This document shows, piece after piece, positions 4,796-12,986 of a stretch of DNA of 14,987 nt; the first letter of the stretch is position 1, and every line of letters starts with the position of its first letter. The stretch comes from Streptomyces rubellomurinus (GTDB taxonomy: Bacteria > Actinomycetota > Actinomycetes > Streptomycetales > Streptomycetaceae). Location: assembly GCF_000961885.1 (NCBI RefSeq), contig NZ_JZKH01000135.1:1-14987 (forward strand). Reading direction: 5' to 3'. Below the pieces are notes generated by a model. The model was given only the letters and a program-made list of their open reading frames with translations. It was not told the origin of the DNA and made no database searches. Both the position numbers and the translations under genes were made by a program.

Positions 4796-7285
4796 GTGAG
4801 GTCCGAGCGGCGGCGGGAGGTGCTGGTCTGCGGGGGTGCGGCCGGGCTGGCGGTGGGCGGGTACGCGCTCGCGGCGGGGCTGACCGGGCGGTGGCCGGCC
4901 GGGGCGGGGGAGGTCGCGGTGCCGTTCCACGCGCACCTGTGGGACCTGGTGCACGGGCGGGCCGCCGGGGACGTGCTGTTCAACTGGAACAGCGGCTACG
5001 GCGTCCCGTTCCTGGCGGACTTCTTCGCCTACCTGATGAACCCGTTCTCCTGGCTCACCGCGCTGCTCCCCCGCGACCAGGGGCAACTCGCCGTCTTCCT
5101 GGTCGTGCTGGCCACCATCGGCCTGGCCACCGCCCTGATGGCCCACCTGCTGGGCCGCGTGCACCCCGGTCCGCGGTGGCTGCGGGCGCTCGCCGCGGTC
5201 GGGTACGGGCTGTGCGCCTGGGTGCTGGACGTCGGCGGGGCGGCGCCGATGTGGCTGTGGGGCCTGGTGTCGCTGCCGCTGCTCGGCCTGGCCGGTGACT
5301 GGTGCCTGCGCGAACGCCGCTGGGTGGCCGGCTCGCTGTGCGTGACGCTCGCCTGGGCGGGCAACCTGTACACCGCCGCGCTGGCCACTCTGGTGGCCGG
5401 ACTGCTGTTCGCCGTCCGGCTGTTCGCGACCCCGCGGCCGTTCCGGCACCGGGTCCGGGCGACCGGGCGGGCGGTGACCATGGTGACCACCGGGGTGCTG
5501 CTCGCCGCCCCGGTGCTGTTCGTCGCGGTTCGGGCCGCGCGCGGCGCCCAGCCGGAGTCCCCGGTGCAGCCGCTCGGCCCGTCCGGGGTGAGCGCGCACC
5601 TGGCCCAGCTGCTGCCGCCGACGCACGGCGGCCGGCCGCTGCCGGACGTGGCGATCGGGGTGCTGGGCCTGCTGCTGGTGTGCGGGCTGCCGTTCAACCG
5701 CCGGGTGCGGGTCCGGGAGCGGGCGGTGTGGTGCGCGGCGCTGGTGCTGGTGGTGCTGACCTTCGTCTGGACGCCGACCGTGCTGGTCTGGCACGGCCTG
5801 GCGATCCCGGCCGGCGGCCCGTACCGGGTGGCGTTCGTGCTGAGCGGCCTGCTGGTGCTGGCCGGCTGGGTGTCGCTGGCGCACCGGCCGGACCGGCCGA
5901 CCCTGCTGGGCGGCGCGGGGCTGGTCGCGGTGATCGCCGCGCTGGCGGCGACCCGGCACTCGGTGCCCGCCTCCACCTGGGCGCTGCTCGGCGCCGGCGG
6001 CGCGGTGCTGCTGGCCGCGCTCCTCGCGCTGGACCTCCGGCACGCGGACCGCCGGGTGACCGCGGTCGCCACCTGGGTGGTGGGCGGCGCGGTGCTCGGC
6101 AACGCCGTCTGGTCGGGGTACGCGGCGATCGGCGCGGCCCCGGCGGGCGGCGCCTCCCCGGCGGCCGTCCGGGCCGGGTCCGCGGCGGTGCGGGGCGCCG
6201 ACGACTGGCCGAACGGGCGCAGCGACCCGGGCCCGCACGCCTTCACCACCAACGACCCGCTGCTGCTGGACGGCCAGGGCGGCGGCTACTTCAGCGGCTA
6301 CCTGCCGACCGTCGCCGCCCAGCTGCTGCACGACCTGGGCGCGGGCTGGACGGCCGGCGGGCGGCAGACCGCCAGTGTCACCGACCCGGTGGGGCAGGCG
6401 CTGTTCGCCGTCCGCGCGCACCTGGACGACGGCCCGACCCCGCCGGGCTTCGCCCCGGGCCGGGCCGCCGCGCCGCCGCTGGTGACCGTGCTGGCGCCGG
6501 GGGCGCGGCCGGACACCTCCTCGGTGTGGTCGCGGCAGGAGTCGCTGCTCGGCAGCCAGGTGTACGACGCGCCGCTGCCCGTCCCGGCCGGCGGGCCGGC
6601 CCCGACCCTGCACGGCACCAGCGGCTGGTCGGTGCCGGGCGGCGGCGAGGCGACGGTGTTCACCGCGACCTGCACGCCGGGCGGGACGGCGTACTTCCAC
6701 GGGGTCTGGTACCGGGGCGAGGTGAGCGGGCTGGGCACCGTCTTCCGCAGCGCGGGCGAGCAGCCCACCACGGCCGTGGCGATCCACCGGCTGGGGCCGG
6801 TCCCGGCGGACGGGGTGGTCCGGGTGGCGCTCCGCTCGGACGTGGTGAGCCAGGTGCCCGCCCGCCCGATCGGCTGCCTGCGGGCGGGCGCGCTGGAGGC
6901 CGCCGTGGCCCGGCTGTCGGCCGCCGGCGCGACCCGGGTCGAGGCCGGCGGGCACACCCTGGCCGCGACGCTGCCGGCGGGCTCCACCGGCACCGCGCTG
7001 CTGTCCGTCCCGGCGACGGAGGGCTGGACCTGCGCGGTGGACGGCGGCGCGCCCGCGGTGCCCGGCCGGGTGCTCGGCATGATCGGCGTCCCGCTGGGCG
7101 CCGGCGCCTCCCGCGTCTCCTGCGTCTTCCGCCCGCCCGGCCTCACCGAGGGCCTGACCGTCGCCTCCGGCACGGCGGCGGCGCTGGCCCTGGTCGCGGT
7201 CTTCGACCGCCTCTCCCGCCGCCGCCCGGCCCACGTGCCCCGCCGCGAACGCCGCCGCGCGGCCGCGGCCCCCGAAGGCACCTGA
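4796..7285 (+). CDS. YfhO-family polytopic membrane protein
   Basis: The product has 829 residues if the GTG at 4796 is the start. A first hydrophobic helix lies at about residues 8-30, followed by a long extracytoplasmic-type loop with FNWNSGYGVPFLADF (62-76) and MNPFSWL. About ten further hydrophobic segments run to residue 445. A large soluble C-terminal domain follows, and a last helix at about 785-804 leads into an Arg-rich tail. The motif LLSVPATEGWTCAVDG near 735-750, followed by GVPLGAGASRVSCVFRPPGLTEGL, is the YfhO C-terminal signature. Bacillus and Listeria YfhO-type proteins are GT-C-like transferases that glycosylate lipoteichoic acid. In an actinomycete the substrate is unknown, and a lipid-linked sugar transfer role at the membrane is inference. 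An ATG at 4700 would add 32 residues of low hydrophobicity. The GTG places the first helix normally, but its binding site is weak. A TAGGGT at 4752-4757 may be its -10 box. It shares a terminator with the convergent peptidase gene. Confidence 0.82.
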   Translation: MRSERRREVLVCGGAAGLAVGGYALAAGLTGRWPAGAGEVAVPFHAHLWDLVHGRAAGDVLFNWNSGYGVPFLADFFAYLMNPFSWLTALLPRDQGQLAVFLVVLATIGLATALMAHLLGRVHPGPRWLRALAAVGYGLCAWVLDVGGAAPMWLWGLVSLPLLGLAGDWCLRERRWVAGSLCVTLAWAGNLYTAALATLVAGLLFAVRLFATPRPFRHRVRATGRAVTMVTTGVLLAAPVLFVAVRAARGAQPESPVQPLGPSGVSAHLAQLLPPTHGGRPLPDVAIGVLGLLLVCGLPFNRRVRVRERAVWCAALVLVVLTFVWTPTVLVWHGLAIPAGGPYRVAFVLSGLLVLAGWVSLAHRPDRPTLLGGAGLVAVIAALAATRHSVPASTWALLGAGGAVLLAALLALDLRHADRRVTAVATWVVGGAVLGNAVWSGYAAIGAAPAGGASPAAVRAGSAAVRGADDWPNGRSDPGPHAFTTNDPLLLDGQGGGYFSGYLPTVAAQLLHDLGAGWTAGGRQTASVTDPVGQALFAVRAHLDDGPTPPGFAPGRAAAPPLVTVLAPGARPDTSSVWSRQESLLGSQVYDAPLPVPAGGPAPTLHGTSGWSVPGGGEATVFTATCTPGGTAYFHGVWYRGEVSGLGTVFRSAGEQPTTAVAIHRLGPVPADGVVRVALRSDVVSQVPARPIGCLRAGALEAAVARLSAAGATRVEAGGHTLAATLPAGSTGTALLSVPATEGWTCAVDGGAPAVPGRVLGMIGVPLGAGASRVSCVFRPPGLTEGLTVASGTAAALALVAVFDRLSRRRPAHVPRRERRRAAAAPEGT

Positions 7286-7289
7286 CCCG

Positions 7290-7324
7290 CGGGCGGCCCG
7301 CCGGTCGCACCGGCGGGCCGCCCG
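7290..7324. terminator. Perfect 16-bp hairpin, bidirectional terminator
   Basis: Bases 7290-7305 pair perfectly with 7309-7324 across a CGC loop. It begins four bases after the YfhO-type stop and lies 26 bases past the stop of the convergent peptidase gene. A smaller overlapping hairpin, CCCGT-TCCC-ACGGG (7321-7334), could form instead. Confidence 0.85.
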
Positions 7325-7349
7325 TTCCCACGGGGGCCTTTCGCGGCCG

Positions 7350-10300
7350 TCAGGGCAGCGCGACCACCTCCGCCCGCCGCTCGGCCGGGTTGAAGTGGTG
7401 GAGCAGCAGCAGCCGGGAGCGGTCGCCGGGCGCCCGGTGGACGTCCAGGACGGTGCCGGCCTGGGCGGGCTCGGCGACGGCGGTGGGGCCGCCGAGGCCG
7501 GCCCGGACGGTGAGGGCCGGGTGCAGGACGTCCACCGGCACGTCCGGCCGGGTGCCGCGCAGCCCGATCGAGGAGTAGGCCTCGGCCGGGTCGGGCGTGC
7601 CGGGGGCAGCGACCCCGGTCCACACGCCGTAGCGGACGGTGCTGTGGTCGGGCCGGACGCCGGGCAGGGCGCTCAGCCGGACGGGCAGCACGAGGACGTC
7701 GCTGTCCAGCAGCCCGGTGTCGACGTCGCCCCAGCGGGCGTTGAGCGGCTGGACGTCGAGTTCCTCGCCGGTGCGGGCGTCGAGGGCGCGGGAGACCAGG
7801 ACGTCGCTGCCGCGCAGCCGGTCGGCCTTGAGGACGACGTCGGTGACGCCGTCGCCGTCGGTGTCCAGCGAGACCCGCACGGCGTAGAGCCCGACCGGGG
7901 TGGCGGCGGGGGCCCACAGCCGGACGCCCACGTACAGCTGGTCGGCGGAGGCGGCGGCGCCCACCGCCCGCAGGTCGGCGGCGCGGTCGGCGGCGTGCTC
8001 GACGCAGACGTCCTGCGGCTGGTCGGGGCCTTCGGCCGCGTTCTCGGGCCGGATGCCGGCGCCGGGGCCGACCGCGGCGCCGCCGTTCGGCGGGCAGTCG
8101 GGCCAGCGGGCGCCTTCGCCGCCGAGGGCGAACGCGCTGACCAGGCCGGGCTTGTCGCCGGGCTCGGAGCTGCCGGCGAGCGCGACGAGCGTGCCGTCCC
8201 GGGGGGTGCGGGTGGTGGCGGCGACGCCGAGGTCGGTGGCCGGGCGGGGCGCGGCGAACACCGGGACGCGCAGTTGCGGCAGCGTGGTGTCGGTGACGGG
8301 GCTCAGCAGGACCTGCCCGGACAGTTCGGCCCGGTAGCTGCGGGCCCTGCCGCCCTGCACGGTGTCGATGGTCGGGTCGGGGGCGCGGCCCAGCTCGCCG
8401 GGGACGGACAGCGTGACCCGCACCCGGGCCGCTCCGCCGGCCGGTACCTCGACCTGCTCGGGGCTCACCCGGTAGGCGGCGCCGGGGAGTTCGGTGGCGG
8501 CCGCGTACCCGGTGCGGTACGTCAGCGGCACGGCGGCGTGGTTGCACAGCTCGATCTCGCGGCCGAGCTCGACCGGCCCGCCGACCTCGACCGGCCCGAA
8601 GGAGACGCCGACCGCTCCCTCGACGGCCCCCTCCCCCGCCGCGTAGGCGACGGCGGGCGTGCGGACGGCCCGGTCGACCTGGGCCCGCCCGGCCCCGGCG
8701 CGCTCCGGCCCGTAGACCGGCCCGCCGTGGTCGTCGCCGAGGTGGGTGTCGGCGGCGGTGTTCATCAGCGCGGCCTTGACCTGTTCGACCGGCCAGTCCG
8801 GGTGGGCGGCCCGGACCAGCGCGGCGAGGCCGGTGACGTGCGGGGTGGCCATCGAGGTGCCGTTCTCGCGCTGGCCGCCGGTGCCGCTGCCGACCAGGGC
8901 GGACCAGATGGTCTCGCCGGGCGCGGCGAGGTCGGGCTTGACCACGCCGGGCACCCCGATGCCGCGCGAGGTGAAGTCGGTGAGGGTGTCGGCCCGGCCG
9001 GGCTGGAGCTGGGAGACCGAGCCGTGCAGCGGGTTGCCGGGGGTGGCGAGCCGGACCCGCACGGGCCCGGCGGCCGCGGCCTGCCGGAGCCGTTCGCCGT
9101 CCGCGCGGGCGAGCAGGACGGCCGGGACGCGGTCGTCGCCGGCGATCTCGGCGAGGTGGTCGGAGTCGGCGGCGTAGAGGGCGCCGATCGCCCCGGCGTC
9201 GGCGGCGTGGTCGGCGCGCGGGCCGGAGTTGCAGGCCCGGTCGGGGTCGCGGGTGTTCCAGGCGAGGACCGCGATCCTCCCGGCGAGCCGCTGCCGGTCG
9301 GCGTCGCTGAAGGGCGCGCAGCCGTCCGACTGGTCGGCGGGCAGGGCGAGTTCGCCGCTCACCTCGGCGGTGGACCAGCCCTGGTAGCGCTCGCTCCAGT
9401 GGCCGGGGACGACGCCGGCGAGCGAGTCGGGGGCGAGCACGGTGATGCCGTCGACGTCGGCGTGCCCGTGCACGGAGGCGGCGACGGCGACGGCCCGGGC
9501 GGCGGTGCCGGGACTGCCGCCGATGCCGTACACGTCGCCCTCGTTCCCGGCGGCCGCGACGACGACGGTGCCGAGCGCGGCGAGCCGGTCGACGGCCAGG
9601 GCGTCGGCGTCGTCGGGGCTGCCGAAGCGGCTGCCGAGCGAGAGGTTCACGACGTCGAGGCGGTCGCCGAGGTCGCCGTCGCCGTTGGGGTCGGCGGCCA
9701 GGTCGAGGGCCTGGGCGAGCCGGTCGGTGGAGCCGTCGCAGCCGAACACCCGGATCGCGTACAGCCGGGCGCCGGGGGCGGCGCCGGGGCCGACCCGGAA
9801 CGCGGCCGGATCGAGCCCGGGCCGGTAGGGGCCGCCGTACGGGTGGCCGTCCGCGGTGACGCCGAGGCCGGCGGCCGTCCCGGCGACGTGGGTGCCGTGC
9901 CCGTTGCGGGCGCAGTCGATCGGGTTGTCGCTGGGGTGCGGGACGGGCTGGTGGTGCGGGGAGGACGGGTCGGGGTCGTAGTCGTCGCCGACCAGGTCCT
10001 TGCCGCCGATCACCTTGGCGGTGGGGAACAGGGCGGCGGGCGCGGGCTTGCCGCGCTCGACGGAGCGGAAGGCCTCCTCGGTGCCGGGGCCGCCGAAGTC
10101 GGCGTGGGTGTAGTCGATGCCGCTGTCGATGATGCCGATCCGCACGCCCTGGCCGGTGTTGCCCTCGGCTCCCTCCCAGACCCGGGGGGCGCCGGTGAGC
10201 GGCACGGAGTAGGCGTTGTCCCGCCGCTTGTTCACGATCGGGTGGACGGCCCGGACGCCGGGCAGCGCCCGCAGCGCGGCCAGCCGGTCGGCGGGGGCGT

Positions 10301-10688
10301 CGACGGCGAGGCCGGTGAGCAGGGTGCGGGTGCGGTAGAGCTCCCGGGCGGCGGGCGCGGCGCGGTGGACGGCGGCGGCGAGCCCCTCCAGCGCGTCCCC
10401 GGCCCGGGCCCGCTGGGCGGCGCCGGCCTCGGCGGCCTCCCGGCGGACGGCGTCCGGGGAGCGCCGGGCCCGCTGGGCGCCGTCCGCGGCGCGCCGCCAG
10501 GCGGGGCCGGCGGCCTCGGTGCCGAGTTCGAGCAGGACGGACGCGGTGCGGCCGGAGCCGGCCCCCGGCGGGCCCGCGCTCGGCGGGCCACCGGCGGCCG
10601 GGCCGGCGGTGAGTACGGTGGCCCCGGCCAGCAGGGCCAGGGTGAGTCCGATCCGGACGAGCGGACGGCGGACGGGTGGCAGGAGCAC
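7350..10688 (-). CDS. Secreted subtilisin-like (S8) serine peptidase with PA-type insert
   Basis: The product has 1112 residues from the GTG at 10688-10686. A signal peptide is visible (Arg-rich N-terminus, then LTLALLAGATVLTAG, cleavage near residue 32). An inhibitor-I9-like propeptide region extends to about 165, ending with the LPGVRAVHPI motif. The S8 domain follows with D188 in GIIDSGID, H264 in NGHGTHVAG, oxyanion N382 in AAGNEG and S612 in NGTSMATPHV. The long gap between N382 and S612 holds a protease-associated (PA) domain at roughly 440-550. A beta-rich C-terminal half of about 450 residues includes the acidic loop DTDGDGVTD (942-950), a likely calcium site; DPNGDGD in the catalytic domain is a second one. 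There is no LPxTG anchor, so the enzyme is probably released or wall-associated. This GTG has GGGAGAGG five bases upstream, whereas the GTG at 10724 has no binding site. The substrate is unknown. It is convergent with the YfhO-type gene. Confidence 0.9.
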   Translation of the reverse strand: MLLPPVRRPLVRIGLTLALLAGATVLTAGPAAGGPPSAGPPGAGSGRTASVLLELGTEAAGPAWRRAADGAQRARRSPDAVRREAAEAGAAQRARAGDALEGLAAAVHRAAPAARELYRTRTLLTGLAVDAPADRLAALRALPGVRAVHPIVNKRRDNAYSVPLTGAPRVWEGAEGNTGQGVRIGIIDSGIDYTHADFGGPGTEEAFRSVERGKPAPAALFPTAKVIGGKDLVGDDYDPDPSSPHHQPVPHPSDNPIDCARNGHGTHVAGTAAGLGVTADGHPYGGPYRPGLDPAAFRVGPGAAPGARLYAIRVFGCDGSTDRLAQALDLAADPNGDGDLGDRLDVVNLSLGSRFGSPDDADALAVDRLAALGTVVVAAAGNEGDVYGIGGSPGTAARAVAVAASVHGHADVDGITVLAPDSLAGVVPGHWSERYQGWSTAEVSGELALPADQSDGCAPFSDADRQRLAGRIAVLAWNTRDPDRACNSGPRADHAADAGAIGALYAADSDHLAEIAGDDRVPAVLLARADGERLRQAAAAGPVRVRLATPGNPLHGSVSQLQPGRADTLTDFTSRGIGVPGVVKPDLAAPGETIWSALVGSGTGGQRENGTSMATPHVTGLAALVRAAHPDWPVEQVKAALMNTAADTHLGDDHGGPVYGPERAGAGRAQVDRAVRTPAVAYAAGEGAVEGAVGVSFGPVEVGGPVELGREIELCNHAAVPLTYRTGYAAATELPGAAYRVSPEQVEVPAGGAARVRVTLSVPGELGRAPDPTIDTVQGGRARSYRAELSGQVLLSPVTDTTLPQLRVPVFAAPRPATDLGVAATTRTPRDGTLVALAGSSEPGDKPGLVSAFALGGEGARWPDCPPNGGAAVGPGAGIRPENAAEGPDQPQDVCVEHAADRAADLRAVGAAASADQLYVGVRLWAPAATPVGLYAVRVSLDTDGDGVTDVVLKADRLRGSDVLVSRALDARTGEELDVQPLNARWGDVDTGLLDSDVLVLPVRLSALPGVRPDHSTVRYGVWTGVAAPGTPDPAEAYSSIGLRGTRPDVPVDVLHPALTVRAGLGGPTAVAEPAQAGTVLDVHRAPGDRSRLLLLHHFNPAERRAEVVALP

Positions 10689-10809
10689 TGGGCCCTCTCC
10701 CCCGGCAGGGGGACTGATCCGCACACCGTGGTCGCTGACGCCCGCCCGCGCGGACGCCGATCACCCTTCCGGGGGCCCCAAATTAGGATGATCGCGCCGG
10801 GCGGGGCGA

Positions 10810-10851
10810 GCAACTTCCCTCGGACGGCGCGGAGTTGCACTCTACGGAGTG
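10810..10851 (-). promoter_or_regulatory. Stem-loop and small dyad upstream of the peptidase gene
   Basis: GCAACTTCC (10810-10818) pairs with GGAGTTGC (10831-10838), eight pairs with one bulged T. Next to it is the dyad CACTC-TACG-GAGTG (10838-10851). On the minus strand the dyad contains TAGAGT (10844-10839), a possible -10 box, which would place the stem-loop at the 5' end of the peptidase mRNA. No -35 box is evident. Alternatively the stem-loop ends transcripts of the small upstream gene. Confidence 0.3.
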
Positions 10852-10922
10852 ATCCTCCGGCCGCCCGGTCGGCCCAGTCGTCCGATGAACGCCAGCAGTG
10901 AACGATCGGCCCTGACCGGCGC

Positions 10923-11081
10923 TCAGCGGTGGCCGGTCGCCCCTCCGTTGTCCCGGCGGTCGAGCGAGCGCTGCAGCGCGGCGGCGGCGAAGGGGTTGCG
11001 CTCGGCGGCCCGGCGGCGGCGCGGGGCGCGGACGGCGGCGGCGGGGGCGGAGGTGACGTGGCGGTCGGCGGTGGTGGGCAT
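10923..11081 (-). CDS. Small basic protein of unknown function (52 aa)
   Basis: An ATG at 11081-11079 is preceded by a full AAGGAG six bases upstream, the best ribosome binding site in the window. The frame runs 52 codons to a TGA. The N-terminus is MPTTADRHVTSAP, followed by a run of AP and Arg (RAPRRRR), then the segment ERNPFAAAALQRSLDRRDN and a short GATGHR tail. There is no hydrophobic helix, cysteine or signal peptide. The central AAAALQRSL part could form an amphipathic helix, and 11 of 52 residues are arginine, so nucleic acid or ribosome contact is conceivable but untested. The frame stays open upstream for 72 more codons, but those have no binding site and unlike composition. I do not recognise the family. 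It lies between serA and the peptidase gene, on their strand. Confidence 0.68.
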   Translation of the reverse strand: MPTTADRHVTSAPAAAVRAPRRRRAAERNPFAAAALQRSLDRRDNGGATGHR

Positions 11082-11141
11082 ACCGGGCTCCTTGGAAGCG
11101 GCGCTGGGCAACAGCGCGATGAGGGGAGGTGGGTACGCGCG

Positions 11142-11160
11142 GGGCAGGGATCGCCTGCCC
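11142..11160. repeat. Small hairpin in the untranslated region of the 52-aa gene
   Basis: GGGCAGG (11142-11148) and CCTGCCC (11154-11160) form seven perfect pairs around GATCG, about 60 bases before the small gene's ATG. The 284-base gap from 11082 to 11365 also holds the palindrome at 11262-11281 and the serA terminator; I see no further gene in it. Confidence 0.3.
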
Positions 11161-11261
11161 GTGGGGGCGCACGCGCACACGGGCCGCGCGCCCTGGCTAC
11201 AGGGGCGGCACACCGTATGGCCCTTCCACGGTACGACCCCGCCCCGGCCGTGTCTGCACGA

Positions 11262-11281
11262 ATACTTGGATTTCCTAGTAT
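11262..11281. promoter_or_regulatory. Operator-like 20-bp palindrome
   Basis: The half-sites ATACTTGGA and TCCTAGTAT flank a TT centre and are complementary at eight of nine positions. The element is AT-rich against a very GC-rich background. It stands free between the serA terminator and the small gene, 181 bases upstream of that gene's ATG. Size and symmetry resemble binding sites of winged-helix dimers such as MarR-type regulators. No regulator gene is in the window, and I could not place a convincing promoter over it. Confidence 0.5.
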
Positions 11282-11308
11282 CTGAGACGGGGGTCACCCG
11301 GGAGAACG

Positions 11309-11354
11309 CAGCAGGGCCCGTACCGCCGGTCGAACGGCGGTACGGGCCCTGCTG
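11309..11354 (-). terminator. Perfect 20-bp hairpin after serA
   Basis: Bases 11309-11328 pair without mismatch with 11335-11354 around the loop GTCGAA. It starts 12 bases past the serA stop on the minus strand, and no U-tract follows. It is the strongest stem in the window and should end serA transcripts. Confidence 0.88.
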
Positions 11355-11365
11355 GGGGAAGAACC

Positions 11366-12964
11366 TCAGCCCAGGTCGACCGAGCGCGCGAAGTGGGCGC
11401 CGATCTCGGCGGCGATCACCGACAGCACCTCCTGCGGGATCTCGCTGTCCACCGTGATGGAGGCGAGCGCGCTGCCGCCGTCACGGGCGACCTGCATGCC
11501 GGCGATGTTGATGCCCGCGTCGCCGAGGTGCTTGCCGAGCACGCCGACCACGCCGGGGCGGTCCTCGTACTTGAAGAAGGCCATGTGGTCGGTGAGGGCG
11601 ACGTCCACGTCGAAGGCGTCCACGCCGACGATCTTCTGGGTCTGCTTCGGGCCGGCCAGCGTGCCGGAGATGGCGATCTCCTCGCCGTTCGCGAGGGTGC
11701 CGCGCACGGTGATCACGTTGCGGTGCTCGGGGCTCTCGCTGGAGGTGGTGAGGCGGACCTCGACGCCGCGCTCCTGCGCGAACAGCGGGGCGTTGACGTA
11801 GGACACCGTCTCCGCCACCACGTCCTCGAACACGCCCTTCAGCGCGGACAGTTCGAGCACCTTCACGTCGTGCTGGGTGATCTCGCCGCGCACCTCGACG
11901 TCGAGGCGGACGGCCACCTCGCCGGCCAGCGCGGTGAAGATCCGGCCGAGCTTCTCGGCCAGCGGCAGGCCGGGGCGCACGTCCTCGGCGATCACGCCGC
12001 CCTGGACGTTGACGGCGTCCGGCACCAGCTCGCCGGCCAGCGCGAGGCGCACCGACCTGGCGACGGCGATGCCGGCCTTCTCCTGCGCCTCGTCGGTGGA
12101 GGCGCCCAGGTGCGGGGTGGCGACCACGTTGTCGAAGGCGAACAGCGGGGAGTCGGTGCACGGCTCCTTGGCGTACACGTCCAGGCCGGCGCCGGCCACC
12201 CGGCCGTCGCGCAGGGCGGCGGCGAGCGCCTCCTCGTCCACGATGCCGCCGCGCGCGGCGTTGACGATCCGCACGCTCGGCTTGACCTTGTGCAGCGCCT
12301 CGTCGCCGATCAGGCCGATCGTCTCGGGGGTCTTGGGGAGGTGGACGGTGATGAAGTCCGAGACCTCCAGCAGCTCCTCCAGCGAGACCAGCTTGACGCC
12401 CATCTGCGCGGCCCGGGCGGCCTGGATGTAGGGGTCGTACGCGACGATCTTCATGCCGAACGCGGACATCCGCTGGGCGACCAGGACGCCGATCCGGCCG
12501 AGGCCGACGACGCCGAGGACCTTCTCGCTCAGCTCGACGCCGGTGTACTTGTTGCGCTTCCACTCGCCCTGCTTGAGCGCGGCGTTGGCCGGCGCGATGT
12601 TGCGGGCGACGGAGATCAGCAGGCCGCAGGCGAGTTCGGCGGCGGTGACGATGTTGGAGGTCGGCGCGTTGACGACCATCACGCCGGCCTTGGTGGCGGC
12701 GGCCACGTCCACGTTGTCCAGGCCGACGCCCGCGCGGGCGACCACCTTGAGCTTGCGGGCGGCGGCCAGCGCCTCCGCGTCGACCTTGGTGGCGGAGCGG
12801 ATCAGGATCGCGTCGACGTCGGCGATCGCGGTCAGCAGCTCGGTGCGGTCGGCGCCGTTGCAGTGCCGGATCTCGAAGTCGGGGCCGAGGGCGTCGACGG
12901 TGGCGGGCGACAGCTCTTCGGCGATCAGAACTACGCCAGATTTCACAGTGTTAGCAGTGCTCAC
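11366..12964 (-). CDS. serA: D-3-phosphoglycerate dehydrogenase
   Basis: The product has 532 residues and is the long type I PGDH. It oxidises 3-phosphoglycerate to 3-phosphohydroxypyruvate with NAD+, the first step of serine synthesis. Landmarks are VLIAEELSPATVDAL (12-26) and RAGVGLDNVD near 77-86. The NAD-binding VVGLGRIG (152-159) precedes catalytic R238 in NAARGGIVDEEAL, E267 in YAKEP and H285 in TPHLGAST. An intervening allosteric substrate-binding (ASB) domain spans about 320-455. A C-terminal ACT domain (about 460-532, EDRPGVVGVLGKHLGDAGINIAGM) is the usual serine-binding domain. I chose the GTG at 12964-12962 because AAGGA lies ten bases upstream and the resulting N-terminus is family-like. 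An in-frame ATG at 13037 would add 24 Pro-rich residues and has no binding site. The binding site lies in the loop of a small hairpin. The gene is separated from ilvC by 224 bases containing a hairpin. Confidence 0.95.
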   Translation of the reverse strand: MSTANTVKSGVVLIAEELSPATVDALGPDFEIRHCNGADRTELLTAIADVDAILIRSATKVDAEALAAARKLKVVARAGVGLDNVDVAAATKAGVMVVNAPTSNIVTAAELACGLLISVARNIAPANAALKQGEWKRNKYTGVELSEKVLGVVGLGRIGVLVAQRMSAFGMKIVAYDPYIQAARAAQMGVKLVSLEELLEVSDFITVHLPKTPETIGLIGDEALHKVKPSVRIVNAARGGIVDEEALAAALRDGRVAGAGLDVYAKEPCTDSPLFAFDNVVATPHLGASTDEAQEKAGIAVARSVRLALAGELVPDAVNVQGGVIAEDVRPGLPLAEKLGRIFTALAGEVAVRLDVEVRGEITQHDVKVLELSALKGVFEDVVAETVSYVNAPLFAQERGVEVRLTTSSESPEHRNVITVRGTLANGEEIAISGTLAGPKQTQKIVGVDAFDVDVALTDHMAFFKYEDRPGVVGVLGKHLGDAGINIAGMQVARDGGSALASITVDSEIPQEVLSVIAAEIGAHFARSVDLG

Positions 12965-12986
12965 GACAGTGTTGTCCTTAACTGTC
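12965..12986 (-). promoter_or_regulatory. Hairpin that displays the serA ribosome binding site
   Basis: On the minus strand GACAGT (12986-12981) pairs with ACTGTC (12970-12965), leaving the loop TAAGGACAAC, which carries the AAGGA binding site. The second arm ends directly at the GTG start. A 25-codon frame (GTG at 13055, no binding site of its own) ends at the TAA in the same loop. The two starts could therefore be coupled. Confidence 0.4.

Noticed and set aside
10689..10724. GTG at 10724 as start of the peptidase
   Set aside because: It lacks a ribosome binding site, while the GTG at 10688 has GGGAGAGG at a suitable distance and gives a normal signal peptide.
7395..10901. A plus-strand frame of about 1170 codons opposite the peptidase gene
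   Set aside because: It is antisense to a clear S8 peptidase and its translation is Gly/Ala/Asp/Val-rich low-complexity sequence without motifs. Such long shadows are expected at very high GC. Similar frames opposite or offset from cimA, the YfhO-type gene, serA and ilvC were left out for the same reason.
11082..11297. A 124-residue version of the small protein starting further upstream
   Set aside because: The upstream part contains several scattered cysteines and unlike composition and no binding site, whereas the ATG at 11081 has a perfect one.
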